46,439 nucleotides of DNA from Mycobacterium sp. Its GTDB lineage: Bacteria > Actinomycetota > Actinomycetes > Mycobacteriales > Mycobacteriaceae. Numbering within the stretch: position 1 is the stretch's first letter; the number at the start of each line of letters is the position of its first letter. The notes below the pieces were generated by a model, which worked only from the letters and a program-made list of their open reading frames with translations, was not told where the DNA came from and did no database searches. Where the stretch lies: NCBI GenBank assembly GCA_025965975.1, contig JAOPVX010000265.1, forward strand, positions 1 to 46,439, given 5' to 3'. Made by a program: the position numbers and the translations under genes. Below are positions 8,631-16,753 of this stretch, in pieces.

Positions 8631-10082
8631 TCATGGCGAGGGCACCACGGTTGGAGGTATCGGCGGCATCGGGGTCGGCTGCATCTGCGCCGGGTGGGGC
8701 ACCACGAAGGGCTCCGATCCGGGTGGCGGAGGGGCCGGCTCCCTCGGCGCACCCGGAGGTGGCGCCGGCGGTAGTCCCGGGTACAGCGGTGTCCCGTCGG
8801 GGGCATACAGCTGGGCGCCATACGGTGGCGCGCCGGGATATGGGATCGGTCCCGGCGCGGGTCCACCAGGGTTGCGGATGCTCGGAGGTTCGGGAACCGC
8901 GCGCGTGGCCGGGAAGTAGTTGGCATAGCCGGGGAATCCGATGCCAGGGTTTGGTCGCACGTCCAGTCCGGTCCCCCAGCCGGTGTTGGTGACCACGTAT
9001 CGCACCGGCCAGTTGTTGTCGACGATCGGCAGTGATCCGCACCCTGGCCTGCCGCCAGGTCCGCCCTTGGCCCCGACAATGGGCAGGTTGTCCGGATAGC
9101 GGTAGGGGTCATCACCGAGCAGGACGGCGGCATCGACAAGCAGGGTCCTGCCGTTGCCGCCGGCGGCGGCATAGCCGTCGTGATCGAGCAACCATTTCGA
9201 CCCGACCAGCATGCAAGTCAGCTCTGGGTTGTACTTCAACAACAAGCCGGTCGTCGGCTCGAGCACGCTTACAGTGTTGACCAGGTTGTCTTTGCTGGCG
9301 CCGAGAAGATCGACGCCGCTGCGCGAAAACCCGACGACACTGGTTAGCAACGCATCCAACGCCGCGGCATTGCTGCTAATCGTGGTGCTGGTGGTGCTGG
9401 CCGCGTCTAGTACCTTCAAAATGTCTTGAGCCGCAAGCGCGTAGGTGTCGCTGAATCCTTTCAGCGCCTGCCAGTCGGCCCGGATGGTTTCGGCTCGTGG
9501 GTTGATCGCCAGCAGTACCTGGTTTGCGTCGGTGGTCGCTTCGCCGATCGTCAGTCCTTGCCCGCGCAGGGCGTCGGCCAGTGCGGATAGCACGGCGTTG
9601 AGCTTCGCGGGGTCGATCTGACGCAGCACTCCGACCAGGTTCTGGAAGACGGTGTTGACCTCGGTGCTGACGTTTTCCGATTTGATCGTCTGCCCGGCGG
9701 CCAGCCGTTTCGTGCTGGGATCGCTTGGGTAGATCAGATCGACGTATTTGGCACCGAACGCGGTCGTGGCCCGGATCCGTGCCTGCACGTTGGCCGGGAT
9801 GTATCTAATCTGATCGGGGTCGATCTGCAATTGCAGGCTCACGGGGCTGCGGCCACCGACGATCTGGCTGACTCGGCCAACCTGCACGCCGCGCATTTTG
9901 ACTTTGCCGCCGGACTCCATCACTAGGCCCGCCCGGTCCGAGGTCAAGGTTACTGGCACATAGGTTTTCAAGGTCCCGGAGAACAGCATCGCCGTCAGTG
10001 TGGCGATGCTGACGATCAATGCCACCAGGATCAGCGACCACCACCGCGGGTGCAGGCGCTGTACGAAGGAATCCGATGCCAT
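8631..10082 (-). CDS. mceA: Mce family protein MceA
   Basis: A 483-residue protein. Membrane anchor (about 15-35), MCE domain (40-118; GGKVKMRGVQVGRVSQIVGG and TAFGAKYVDLIYP), helical region (about 130-270), then a Cys-containing globular segment and a Pro-rich C-terminal tail of about 120 residues. First Mce subunit, 6 nt after yrbEB. Subunit A proteins are the family members usually named for host-cell entry, but transport of lipids or sterols is the better supported role for environmental mycobacteria. Nothing in the sequence assigns it to a numbered mce locus. Confidence 0.9.
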   Translation of the reverse strand: MASDSFVQRLHPRWWSLILVALIVSIATLTAMLFSGTLKTYVPVTLTSDRAGLVMESGGKVKMRGVQVGRVSQIVGGRSPVSLQLQIDPDQIRYIPANVQARIRATTAFGAKYVDLIYPSDPSTKRLAAGQTIKSENVSTEVNTVFQNLVGVLRQIDPAKLNAVLSALADALRGQGLTIGEATTDANQVLLAINPRAETIRADWQALKGFSDTYALAAQDILKVLDAASTTSTTISSNAAALDALLTSVVGFSRSGVDLLGASKDNLVNTVSVLEPTTGLLLKYNPELTCMLVGSKWLLDHDGYAAAGGNGRTLLVDAAVLLGDDPYRYPDNLPIVGAKGGPGGRPGCGSLPIVDNNWPVRYVVTNTGWGTGLDVRPNPGIGFPGYANYFPATRAVPEPPSIRNPGGPAPGPIPYPGAPPYGAQLYAPDGTPLYPGLPPAPPPGAPREPAPPPPGSEPFVVPHPAQMQPTPMPPIPPTVVPSP

Positions 10083-10088
10083 CGTCGG

Positions 10089-10946
10089 CTACCCGGACAG
10101 ATTGAAGTTGCCGGATTGGCCATACACCGACAACGCGATAGCCAGCACCACGAAGGCCGCAACGATCAGGGACGTACGCACCGCACGGCCGACCGCCTCG
10201 CCGACGCCCGCTGGTCCGCCGGAGGCAGTGAAGCCGTAATAGGTATGAACGAGCATGATGCTCAGCGCCATCGAAATGGCCGTGAAGAACGACCAGATCA
10301 GGTCGGTTGAACTCAAAAACGTGTTGAAGTAATGGTCGTAAACACCCGTGGACTGGCCGTAAATGGCGGTCGTGCCGAGCCGGGCTGCCAGAAACGCCAT
10401 CAGCACCGCTACGCAGTACAGCGGTATTACCACGACCACCCCGGCGATCACTCGGGTGGACGCCAAATAGGCGATCGAACGGATGCCCATTACCTCCAGG
10501 GCGTCGATCTCTTCGGCGATCCTCATCGCACCCAACTGAGCAGTGGCACCCGCGCCGATGGTGGCGGCCAGGCCGATCCCGGCCACGGCTGGGGCGATGA
10601 TCCGCACATTGACATACGCGGAGAGAAACCCCGTAAGGGCCTCCACCCCAATGCCGGATAACTGGTTGTAACCCTGTACGGCGATGATCGCTCCGGTGGA
10701 CAACGTCAGAAATCCGACGATGACTACTGTGCCTCCGATCACCGCCAACGCTCCGCTTCCCAGGCTCATCTGAGCGCTCAGGCGCAGTATCTCCGTGCGG
10801 TAACGGACGAAGGCCACCCGGATCTCACCGATCGTCTGGGCATAGAACGCCATCTGGGCGCCAACTCGATCCCAGCTGTCTGACCAGCCGCGAACATGCT
10901 GAGTGAGCCGCGGAAACCGCTGGCGCACCACCGATCCCGCGCTCAT
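10089..10946 (-). CDS. yrbEB: YrbEB, MlaE-family ABC permease
   Basis: A 285-residue protein from the ATG at 10946 (ATGA overlap with yrbEA); the open frame extends further upstream, but that part is out-of-frame shadow of yrbEA. MlaE/permease domain with about five to six transmembrane helices and the family signature AEEIDALEVMGI around residue 140, which couples to the Mkl-type ATPase encoded elsewhere. C-terminal signature YYGFTASGGPAGVG followed by AVRTSL. Second permease of the Mce transporter. Confidence 0.92.
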   Translation of the reverse strand: MSAGSVVRQRFPRLTQHVRGWSDSWDRVGAQMAFYAQTIGEIRVAFVRYRTEILRLSAQMSLGSGALAVIGGTVVIVGFLTLSTGAIIAVQGYNQLSGIGVEALTGFLSAYVNVRIIAPAVAGIGLAATIGAGATAQLGAMRIAEEIDALEVMGIRSIAYLASTRVIAGVVVVIPLYCVAVLMAFLAARLGTTAIYGQSTGVYDHYFNTFLSSTDLIWSFFTAISMALSIMLVHTYYGFTASGGPAGVGEAVGRAVRTSLIVAAFVVLAIALSVYGQSGNFNLSG

Positions 10947-11716
10947 TTCGGCCCGACGAAGAACACGGCGGTCGCGATGATGTTGATCACGAACAACGCC
11001 ATGAATGAATACACGACAGTCTCGTTGACCGCGTTGCCGACCCCTTGCGGGCCACCTCCGACCGAAATGCCCTTGTAGCAGGCGATCAGGCCTGCCGCCA
11101 TTCCGAACAGCGCCCCCTTGACGACGCCCAAGATCACTTCCGGCAATCCGGTGAGCAGCGTCGTACCCGCAGCAAATGCACCAGGGGTGACATGTTGGAC
11201 GAACACCGAGAAGAAGAACGCACCCGTCAGGCCGACGACCGACACCAGCGACACCAGCGACGCTGCGACGACCGTAGCGGCCAACACCCGTGGAACGACC
11301 AAACTCTGGATCGGATTGATGCCGAGAACCCGCAGTGCGTCGAGTTCCTCGCGAATGGTGCGGGCACCCAGATCCGCGCACATCGCGGTTGCCCCCGCGC
11401 CCGCGACGACGAGAACTGTGACCACCGGCCCGATCTGGGTGATCGCGGCGGTGGCCGCGCCAGTGCCCGAGAGGTCGGCGGCGCCGAATTCGACCAACAA
11501 GATGTTCAGTGTGAAGACCGTCAGCACGGTGAACGGAATCGTCAGCATCAGGGTGGGCACGATAGACACCCGCGCCACAAACCACGTCTGTAGGAGCAAC
11601 TCCCGCCATGCGAAGGGCGGCCGGAACATCAACATGAACGCGTCCAGCGACATCGCGAAGAAGTCGCCGACCGCGCGGACCGGCTTGGTCGCGGAATCAG
11701 CGTTCAATGCCGCCAT
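10943..11716 (-). CDS. yrbEA: YrbEA, MlaE-family ABC permease
   Basis: A 257-residue integral membrane permease, first gene of the mce operon. The MlaE signature REELDALRVLGINP is followed by VVPRV, and the C-terminal motif is YKGISVGGGPQGVG, both diagnostic of YrbEA. It forms the inner-membrane channel with YrbEB. A regulatory palindrome lies about 365 nt upstream at 12082, with another half-site near 11787, suggesting that the TetR-type regulator of this region also controls import. Confidence 0.92.
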   Translation of the reverse strand: MAALNADSATKPVRAVGDFFAMSLDAFMLMFRPPFAWRELLLQTWFVARVSIVPTLMLTIPFTVLTVFTLNILLVEFGAADLSGTGAATAAITQIGPVVTVLVVAGAGATAMCADLGARTIREELDALRVLGINPIQSLVVPRVLAATVVAASLVSLVSVVGLTGAFFFSVFVQHVTPGAFAAGTTLLTGLPEVILGVVKGALFGMAAGLIACYKGISVGGGPQGVGNAVNETVVYSFMALFVINIIATAVFFVGPK

Positions 11717-12351
11717 GTCCTGTGGTCATACACCGAGTACATGTGTGCTGAACCCTCCGTGATCTGCTATCCGAGAATATGTTAGTTAACGCTCCCTCAC
11801 ACTGTGACCGGTGCCACACTAGAGCCATGGGGAGAAAGCGTCAATAGCTCGACCGCTTCTTGTCGCCGCAGGGAGTGCACTGTGCGACACATCACGGACA
11901 TATGTCTTACTATGCGAATCCTCTGGTACGGGAGCATAGGTCAGCGCAGGAAGGCTTTGGACGGAAACTCGAATCGGACAACCGCGGTGGCGTCGAGGCC
12001 TGACAATTTCGCATTGCTAGATTTCGGCACGAAGACAACATCGACTGCCCTAGAAGAGCCGGGTCGCGTCCGTCATATAGTTAACGAGCGTTGCCATCCG
12101 CATGTGCGCGCCGGGCAGAGGTGTCAGGTGCGTCAACGACCGTTAGCATATGTGAGCGGCGCCATGACCTTGGATTGAGGAGGGATAATCGCGGAACAAT
12201 CCCGGTGAATAGCCAGGTCCTGCGACTCGGGACCGCTGGCCGGGGCGTGGTCGGCCGATGCCGACCGTGAGGGATCGTTTACCCATTGCCGTGACGACTT
12301 GTAAAGTCCTGAGTCGACCGCCACGTTCGCACGGCAGGAGTCAGGTACGTC
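11717..12351. other. divergent intergenic region between the mce operon and the CAP/DUF732/kinase operon
   Basis: About 635 nt. A frame of 124 codons (11804-12178) has no recognisable domain and I do not call it a gene. The region carries one good operator palindrome (12082-12093) and a half-site GTTAACGCT around 11785-11793, so it probably contains both divergent promoters. Confidence 0.55.
12082..12093. promoter_or_regulatory. operator palindrome, TAACGAGCGTTG
   Basis: Matches the local consensus TAACGnnCGTTA at 9 of 10 defined positions, flanked as GTTAACGAGCGTTG. It sits between yrbEA and the CAP-domain gene. Inferred binding site of the TetR regulator at 20444-21037. Confidence 0.6.
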
Positions 12352-12855
12352 ATGAGAATCAATGGCAGCATGCGGCACGGCACTGTTGGGGTTCTGACGG
12401 CCGTCATTATCGTAGCCGCCGGCGGCCTCACTCATTCTGCGCCGGCATACGCTGACAACAAGCGCCTCAACGACAGCGTTCTCGCCAATGTCTACACCGT
12501 GCAGCACCGGGCGGGCTGCACCAACGACCTGAAGGTGAGTCCGCAATTGCGGCTCGCAGCGCAGTGGCACGCCGGCGATCTGCTCAGCGATCGCGCCTTG
12601 GACGGTGACGTCGGCTCCGACGGTTCCACCCCTGCGACGCGCGCCACCGCGGCCGGATTCGTCGGCGACGTCGCTGAAACCGTGGCCGGTAATCCGGTGT
12701 TGGCGATCAGCGGTATCGAGCTGATCAACCAGTGGTACTACAACCCCGCGTATCTGGCGATCATGGCGAACTGCTCCTACGCCCAGATCGGAGTGTGGTC
12801 AGAGAACAGCCTCGACCGCACGGTCGTCGTTGCCGTCTATGGTGCGCCTGCGTGA
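12352..12855 (+). CDS. secreted CAP-domain protein
   Basis: A 167-residue protein with a Sec signal peptide (hydrophobic core VGVLTAVIIVAAG, likely cleavage after SAPAYA near residue 34) and a compact CAP/SCP-like domain. Recognisable elements are AAQWHAGDLLSD, the DGSTPATRATAAGF segment, VAETVAG in place of the usual ENIA strand, and INQWYYNPAYLAIMANCSYAQIGV in place of the usual W-S-PGH helix. The second His of the classical CAP tetrad is replaced by Tyr (NPAYLAIM), so a classical metal site is unlikely. First gene of a three-gene operon. Role unknown; extracytoplasmic lipid or sterol binding is a family-based possibility. An alternative start is the ATG at 12370. Confidence 0.75.
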   Translation: MRINGSMRHGTVGVLTAVIIVAAGGLTHSAPAYADNKRLNDSVLANVYTVQHRAGCTNDLKVSPQLRLAAQWHAGDLLSDRALDGDVGSDGSTPATRATAAGFVGDVAETVAGNPVLAISGIELINQWYYNPAYLAIMANCSYAQIGVWSENSLDRTVVVAVYGAPA

Positions 12856-13217
12856 TCATCGGATTCGGTGTAGCGGCTGTCCCACTGGCGGCAGTGGGCG
12901 CCCTTGTCACAACCCTGATTTGCAGCGCGGTCGCGCATGCGGACTCGGTTGCCTATCTGACGAACGTCACCGTCGCACCCGGCTATAACTTTCCCAACGC
13001 TGAGGCTGCCTTGGCGTATGGAAACGCGATCTGCGAGACAGTGGGCATGGGTGCGACGTACGCCGACATCATGGAAGGTGTCCAGCGCGACTTCGCCAGC
13101 TCCGATGAATTTCAACACTCGTACCTCGTCACCCAAGCCGTAGGTGAGTTGTGCCCAGCGCAGATCTGGCGGCTACGGCAGTCGGCGGACGGTTACCGCC
13201 CCGTGTCCGCACCATAG
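12852..13217 (+). CDS. DUF732-domain secreted protein
   Basis: Starting at the GTG at 12852, which overlaps the preceding stop as GTGA, it gives 121 residues; an earlier in-frame start at 12732 lies inside the CAP gene and is rejected. Signal peptide with the core AAVPLAAVGALVTTLICS and likely cleavage after AVAHA. The mature part has the DUF732 pattern: the AEAALAYGNAICETVGMG helix, a spacer, and VTQAVGELCPAQ with two conserved Cys expected to form a disulfide. DUF732 proteins are small exported helical proteins found mainly in mycobacteria, function unknown. Tight coupling to the CAP gene suggests the two act together outside the membrane. Confidence 0.8.
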   Translation: MIIGFGVAAVPLAAVGALVTTLICSAVAHADSVAYLTNVTVAPGYNFPNAEAALAYGNAICETVGMGATYADIMEGVQRDFASSDEFQHSYLVTQAVGELCPAQIWRLRQSADGYRPVSAP

Positions 13218-13226
13218 GCGCCGCAC

Positions 13227-14396
13227 ATGACGAGTTTGGAGTCGCAGAAGGCCATCAGAGAGGACGACGGTACACCAATGAGCCAAAGCGGAAATTCTGG
13301 AGCCGCGTTGATGCTTGCGCGAATTGCCGGCGGCGTAATAGCCGATCGGCTGGGGATCGGCCGGACGTGCGATTCGACGACTCGGATCCCCGCTCGCGCC
13401 GAGGACATAAGCCCTCACTGGTTGACGGAGGCCCTGTGCGCCAGTGTGCTCGGCGCACACGTCGTCGACAGCGAGGTACTGGGAGGTAGCGACGGGACTA
13501 GCTCGCGCCGCGCGATCTCAGTGCGTTACAACCGAATCGGCGTTGACGCCGGACTCCCCACCCGCGTGTTTGCCAAGGCCGCCGTGTCACTCTCGTCGCG
13601 TGCACTGCTCGGACTCACCGGCGTCACGCGGGGTGAGGCAATCTTCTTCAACGAGCTCAGGCCCCACGTCAAACTACGAAGTCCCACCGGGTACTTCGCG
13701 GCAGCCGATCCTAGTAACGGGCGCTCGATCGTGCTGATGGAGGACCTCGCCGTGCAAGGCTGGACCTCCCCGGATCCCATGCAGGACCGCATCGGTGAGC
13801 GGGACGCGATCGACATGACTGAGCAGATGGCGACCTACCACGCCGCTTTCTGGGATGGCAGGCAAGCCGGCACCGCGTTCAAACAGCTGCCGACTCCTCT
13901 GCAATTTCAAAACAACGTCAACCGATTGCCGGGCTTCGTCCGGCAGTTCCACCGCGGCCTGCGGCGGTCCCGAGAGCTGCTGCCTGCGGCACTGTGGGCA
14001 CAACGCGACCGACTCTGGCCGGCGTTCATGCGTTCTCTGGAAATCAGCAGCGCAGGCACCCCCACCCTTCTTCACCAGGATCTGCACCAGGGCAATTGGC
14101 TTCGCGATCCCGATGGCCGGATGGGGCTCTATGACTGGCAGTGCGTTGCTCGCGGTAGCTGTGCCCTCGACATGTCCTATGCCCTGATCGCAACGCTTGA
14201 CACCGAATCGCGGCTCTCGTGGCAACACGATTTGGTCCGGACCTATCTTGACGAGCTTGCCAAGCACGGAGTCACGGACGCACCGACGTTCGATGAGGCA
14301 TGGCTGGACGTCCGGCGCCAGACCCTGCATGCCCTTTGTCTTTGGAATCTGCACAAATGGTCAACTGCGGTTCGCCCCCGAACTGCAACCGCGTGA
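13227..14396 (+). CDS. APH/ecdysteroid-kinase-like phosphotransferase, frameshifted 3' end
   Basis: Reads 389 residues as sequenced. Kinase-like features: N-lobe with VLGGSDGTSSRRAISVRY and FAKAAV, a VLMEDL hinge, the catalytic loop LLHQDLHQGNWL (about residue 280) and LYDWQCVARG, equivalent to the metal-binding DFG. These proteins phosphorylate small hydroxylated substrates and often sit in mycobacterial lipid-catabolic clusters. The last 12 residues of this frame are unrelated to the family. The +1 frame continues with GQLRFAPELQPRDY and ends RAVEDMQTLEALV at 14469, exactly the expected family C-terminus. Removing one A from the AAA at 14355-14357 joins the two into a 413-residue protein. 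Either an indel in the sequence or a real truncating mutation. Confidence 0.8.
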   Translation: MTSLESQKAIREDDGTPMSQSGNSGAALMLARIAGGVIADRLGIGRTCDSTTRIPARAEDISPHWLTEALCASVLGAHVVDSEVLGGSDGTSSRRAISVRYNRIGVDAGLPTRVFAKAAVSLSSRALLGLTGVTRGEAIFFNELRPHVKLRSPTGYFAAADPSNGRSIVLMEDLAVQGWTSPDPMQDRIGERDAIDMTEQMATYHAAFWDGRQAGTAFKQLPTPLQFQNNVNRLPGFVRQFHRGLRRSRELLPAALWAQRDRLWPAFMRSLEISSAGTPTLLHQDLHQGNWLRDPDGRMGLYDWQCVARGSCALDMSYALIATLDTESRLSWQHDLVRTYLDELAKHGVTDAPTFDEAWLDVRRQTLHALCLWNLHKWSTAVRPRTATA

Positions 14397-14469
14397 CTAC
14401 ACGCCGCGGTCAATCGAGCGGATAGGACGTGCGGTCGAGGACATGCAGACGCTCGAGGCGCTCGTGTAA
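14358..14469 (+). pseudogene. out-of-frame C-terminal part of the preceding kinase
   Basis: In the +1 frame relative to 13227-14396 the sequence encodes the conserved tail of the kinase family, ending in a TAA at 14467-14469. It has no start or ribosome binding site of its own. Best read as the displaced end of the kinase gene after a single-base shift at about 14355. Confidence 0.7.
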
Positions 14470-14718
14470 TAACCAGGCGCCACGATGCACGGGCGATTCC
14501 GCTCTAGTGCGAACGGCCTTAGGGCTAGACGATCGCCGGCACTCAAAGAACGTGCCGCCGGTGAGCAGAGTGTCAACTCTATACGTCAAGGGTGCACCAC
14601 CTAAAATCGGAGTCTGCCGCGTCGAGAAGCTGTTGAGCGCAGCCGTTCAAACGGCAAACGAGTCCACTTCGGCCGCGATACGACGCCAAAGTCATTGCTG
14701 GGAATGGGTTTCGGCTGA

Positions 14719-15459
14719 TCAGCACGTATGTTGACGATCGACATCTCCAAAGCGGCTTAGCTCCAATGCTCTTGACCTCCTGTTGATCGAGTTGGTCGTC
14801 ACCACTGTCATCGCGATGATCCAGATCAAGAACACGACGAGGGGCACCCACAGCGCCAGCAGACCATCGAACGCGAAAATCCCACGCTTGAAGAACATAA
14901 TCAGACCCGCCGGAATGGACAGGAAGGCGACCCAAAAGTTGAGATACGCCGCCCAGCGTGGGAGTGCTGGGACGTCGTTGTCGTCAAGAAGGATCGCAGC
15001 GCCGATCACGACGTACCACAGACTGAACGGCGCCCACGTGAAGAGAAACAAGAACCACCCGAAGTCATTGAGCATTCGGGTGATATCTGGTGACGTCTCG
15101 CTGGGCCGAAACGCGGCGACAGCCCACACCATCATGGTGAAGACAGTGACCACTGCGCCGAGGGAGGCGAACGCCACCTGACCATAGGTGAGGATTGGGA
15201 CCGCACCCTCCGATGCCCTGAATTGGACGGCGATCGCGATACCGAACGGGATCACCAGTGGCATAGCGATACTGCTGACGAACAGCCCTAGGCGGATCGT
15301 CGTCGTGTGCATGACATACCAGTCGGCGACCTGCTGTGCGCTGGCGGTGGGTGCGATCGGGGGAAGATACCTTGCCAGCACCACCCATCCGATGAGGAAG
15401 AGCAGAACAGCGAGCGGCCCGCACCCGATGAAGGCTAGTTGCACACGCCTCGTTTGCAT
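14719..15459 (-). CDS. six-helix membrane protein, function unknown
   Basis: A 246-residue polytopic protein with about six predicted transmembrane segments (for example AVLLFLIGWVVLARYL, LGLFVSSIAMPLVIPFGIAIA, LGAVVTVFTMMVWAVAAF, FLFLFTWAPFSLWYVVIGAA, YLNFWVAFLSIPAGLIMFF, LLALWVPLVVFLIWIIAMTVV). I do not recognise a catalytic motif. ATG at 15459 with an AAGGGAA site upstream. Third gene after the oxidase III-like and IV-like genes, so probably part of the same membrane assembly. Confidence 0.75.
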   Translation of the reverse strand: MQTRRVQLAFIGCGPLAVLLFLIGWVVLARYLPPIAPTASAQQVADWYVMHTTTIRLGLFVSSIAMPLVIPFGIAIAVQFRASEGAVPILTYGQVAFASLGAVVTVFTMMVWAVAAFRPSETSPDITRMLNDFGWFLFLFTWAPFSLWYVVIGAAILLDDNDVPALPRWAAYLNFWVAFLSIPAGLIMFFKRGIFAFDGLLALWVPLVVFLIWIIAMTVVTTNSINRRSRALELSRFGDVDRQHTC

Positions 15460-15496
15460 TTGTGGTGTTTCCCTTCTTCATTACCCGTGTGGTCGA

Positions 15497-15763
15497 TCAC
15501 CACATGGTGATTGCAATGACAGCTATTCCTGTGCATGCGCTCCACCCGGCGAACAACAGGCGCAGCACCGCCGGTGCGTCTCTCAGTTCCATGAACTGCC
15601 ACCCGATCGCGGTTACCTTGACGAAGGCGACACCCAGCACAATCGCAGACATGGCCTCGGACTCCTGTAGCCCTCGGCCCGCTCCGAACCCCCACGACAC
15701 AAGGGTCGCCACGACCAGTGCGCTCCACAGCGGGACGTATCGAAGAGTTGCGGATTCCCTCAT
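15497..15763 (-). CDS. small membrane protein, cytochrome oxidase subunit IV-like (COX4_pro/NorF type)
   Basis: An 88-residue protein with three hydrophobic segments, matching the length and pattern of prokaryotic oxidase subunit IV/NorF proteins (VPLWSALVVATLVSW; the central AIVLGVAFVKVTAIGWQFMEL with a Lys and a Glu; LLFAGWSACTGIAVIAITM). The FVK...QFMEL signature resembles that family. I chose the ATG at 15761-15763, 5 nt after the stop of the subunit III-like gene; the longer open frame upstream is antisense-like and overlaps that gene. Confidence 0.7.
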   Translation of the reverse strand: MRESATLRYVPLWSALVVATLVSWGFGAGRGLQESEAMSAIVLGVAFVKVTAIGWQFMELRDAPAVLRLLFAGWSACTGIAVIAITMW

Positions 15764-15768
15764 GCCGG

Positions 15769-16386
15769 TCAACGGACGAGGTAGAGCAGAGGGAACAAGA
15801 CGACCCACAACAAGTCGACCATGTGCCAATAACATCCGGCCCCCTCGATAGCTGCGTATCGGCCTTTCGAAATGTGCGATCGCCGCACTGCCACGATGAC
15901 AAGTCCGAGGAAGACGAGGCCCAGGGTGAGATGAAGAAGGTGGACTCCGGTCAGGATGAAGTAGTACTGCCAGAAGTCGCTGGCCGCCAACGTGACTCCG
16001 CTGGACAAGGCCGTGCTGTATTCGATGTACTTCACTGCGCAGAAACCGATTCCGCATGCGAAGGCGCCGGCGAAAAACCGTCCGGCCAGCGCCCCCGTAG
16101 TCGTGCGCACTGCCCGGACTCCCAGCACGACCAGAAGCGAGCTCGTCAGCAGGAGCACGGTATTGAGGGCACCGAGCGGCTGGCTGAGATGCGATTGCGA
16201 TGCGAGAAATTCCCCGGCGCTGCTCCGCCTGGCGACGGAGTACGCACCGAAGATGAGCGCGAACACGGTCATGTCACCAAGGATGAACACCCACATCCCT
16301 GGCTCGCCGGGTACATGACCCTGGCGATGACTCACGGATATGGGGGGCGGTCGCTCACTGGGGCGTGGCACGACTGTCATGGTCAC
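15769..16386 (-). CDS. cytochrome c oxidase subunit III-like protein (NorE family)
   Basis: A 205-residue protein with about five transmembrane helices. Diagnostic pieces are GMWVFILGDMTVFALIFGAY near the N-terminus, the YYFILTGVHLLHLTLG signature of the subunit III fold (around residue 145), and GCYWHMVDLLWVVLFPLLYL at the end. NorE-type proteins normally accompany haem-copper oxidases or NO reductases, but no catalytic subunit is present in this window. First gene of the trio; the start is GTG 16386 or ATG 16380. A regulatory palindrome lies about 60 nt upstream. Confidence 0.85.
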   Translation of the reverse strand: MTMTVVPRPSERPPPISVSHRQGHVPGEPGMWVFILGDMTVFALIFGAYSVARRSSAGEFLASQSHLSQPLGALNTVLLLTSSLLVVLGVRAVRTTTGALAGRFFAGAFACGIGFCAVKYIEYSTALSSGVTLAASDFWQYYFILTGVHLLHLTLGLVFLGLVIVAVRRSHISKGRYAAIEGAGCYWHMVDLLWVVLFPLLYLVR

Positions 16387-16753
16387 TCGCCGATCAACAT
16401 CGTCGCACCGCCTACCCTTTACCAGACGACATTACTGTCATAGGTTATCGATCGTTAACATCCTCTGTCCAACGTTTCCGGAAACCCACCTGTAGGAATT
16501 GGCGAGTCTCGACCAAGACCTGCGCTCGGTCCGGCCTCGCAGTTGGTTAAACAGTTGCTATTCGGATCCGCGGCGGCCGGGGTGAGCACCCGTGAGCCGC
16601 GGAGCAACCCCGTCGGAGCACCATCATCCGAGTGCGAGCTCCGGAGGCCGGCAGTCCACATTGACAATTAACGATGGTTCACGCATAGTCGGTTTTTACC
16701 AGGCAGCGATGCTCCCCTACCGTGTTGCAGGCATCGCCGAAAGCGAGGGGTCG
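16387..16753. other. divergent intergenic region between oxidase III-like gene and fadD
   Basis: Contains one operator palindrome at 16446-16457 and, if the ligase starts at 16754 as I propose, about 300 nt of upstream sequence. I see no small gene in it. Confidence 0.45.
16446..16457. promoter_or_regulatory. operator palindrome, TATCGATCGTTA
   Basis: Extended form GTTATCGATCGTTAAC matches GTnAACGnnCGTTnAC with one mismatch. It lies between the oxidase III-like gene and the FadD gene, so it could control both. Confidence 0.65.

Noticed and set aside
10947-11609. Upstream extension of the yrbEB frame
   Set aside because: It is out-of-frame shadow of yrbEA; the ATGA overlap at 10943-10946 gives the family-length protein.
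11785-11797. GTTAACGCTCCCT near yrbEA as a full operator
   Set aside because: Only the left half-site matches; the right half is unrelated. Mentioned as a half-site only.
11804-12178. 124-codon frame in the mce divergent region
   Set aside because: No recognisable domain, atypical composition, and it covers the operator at 12082.
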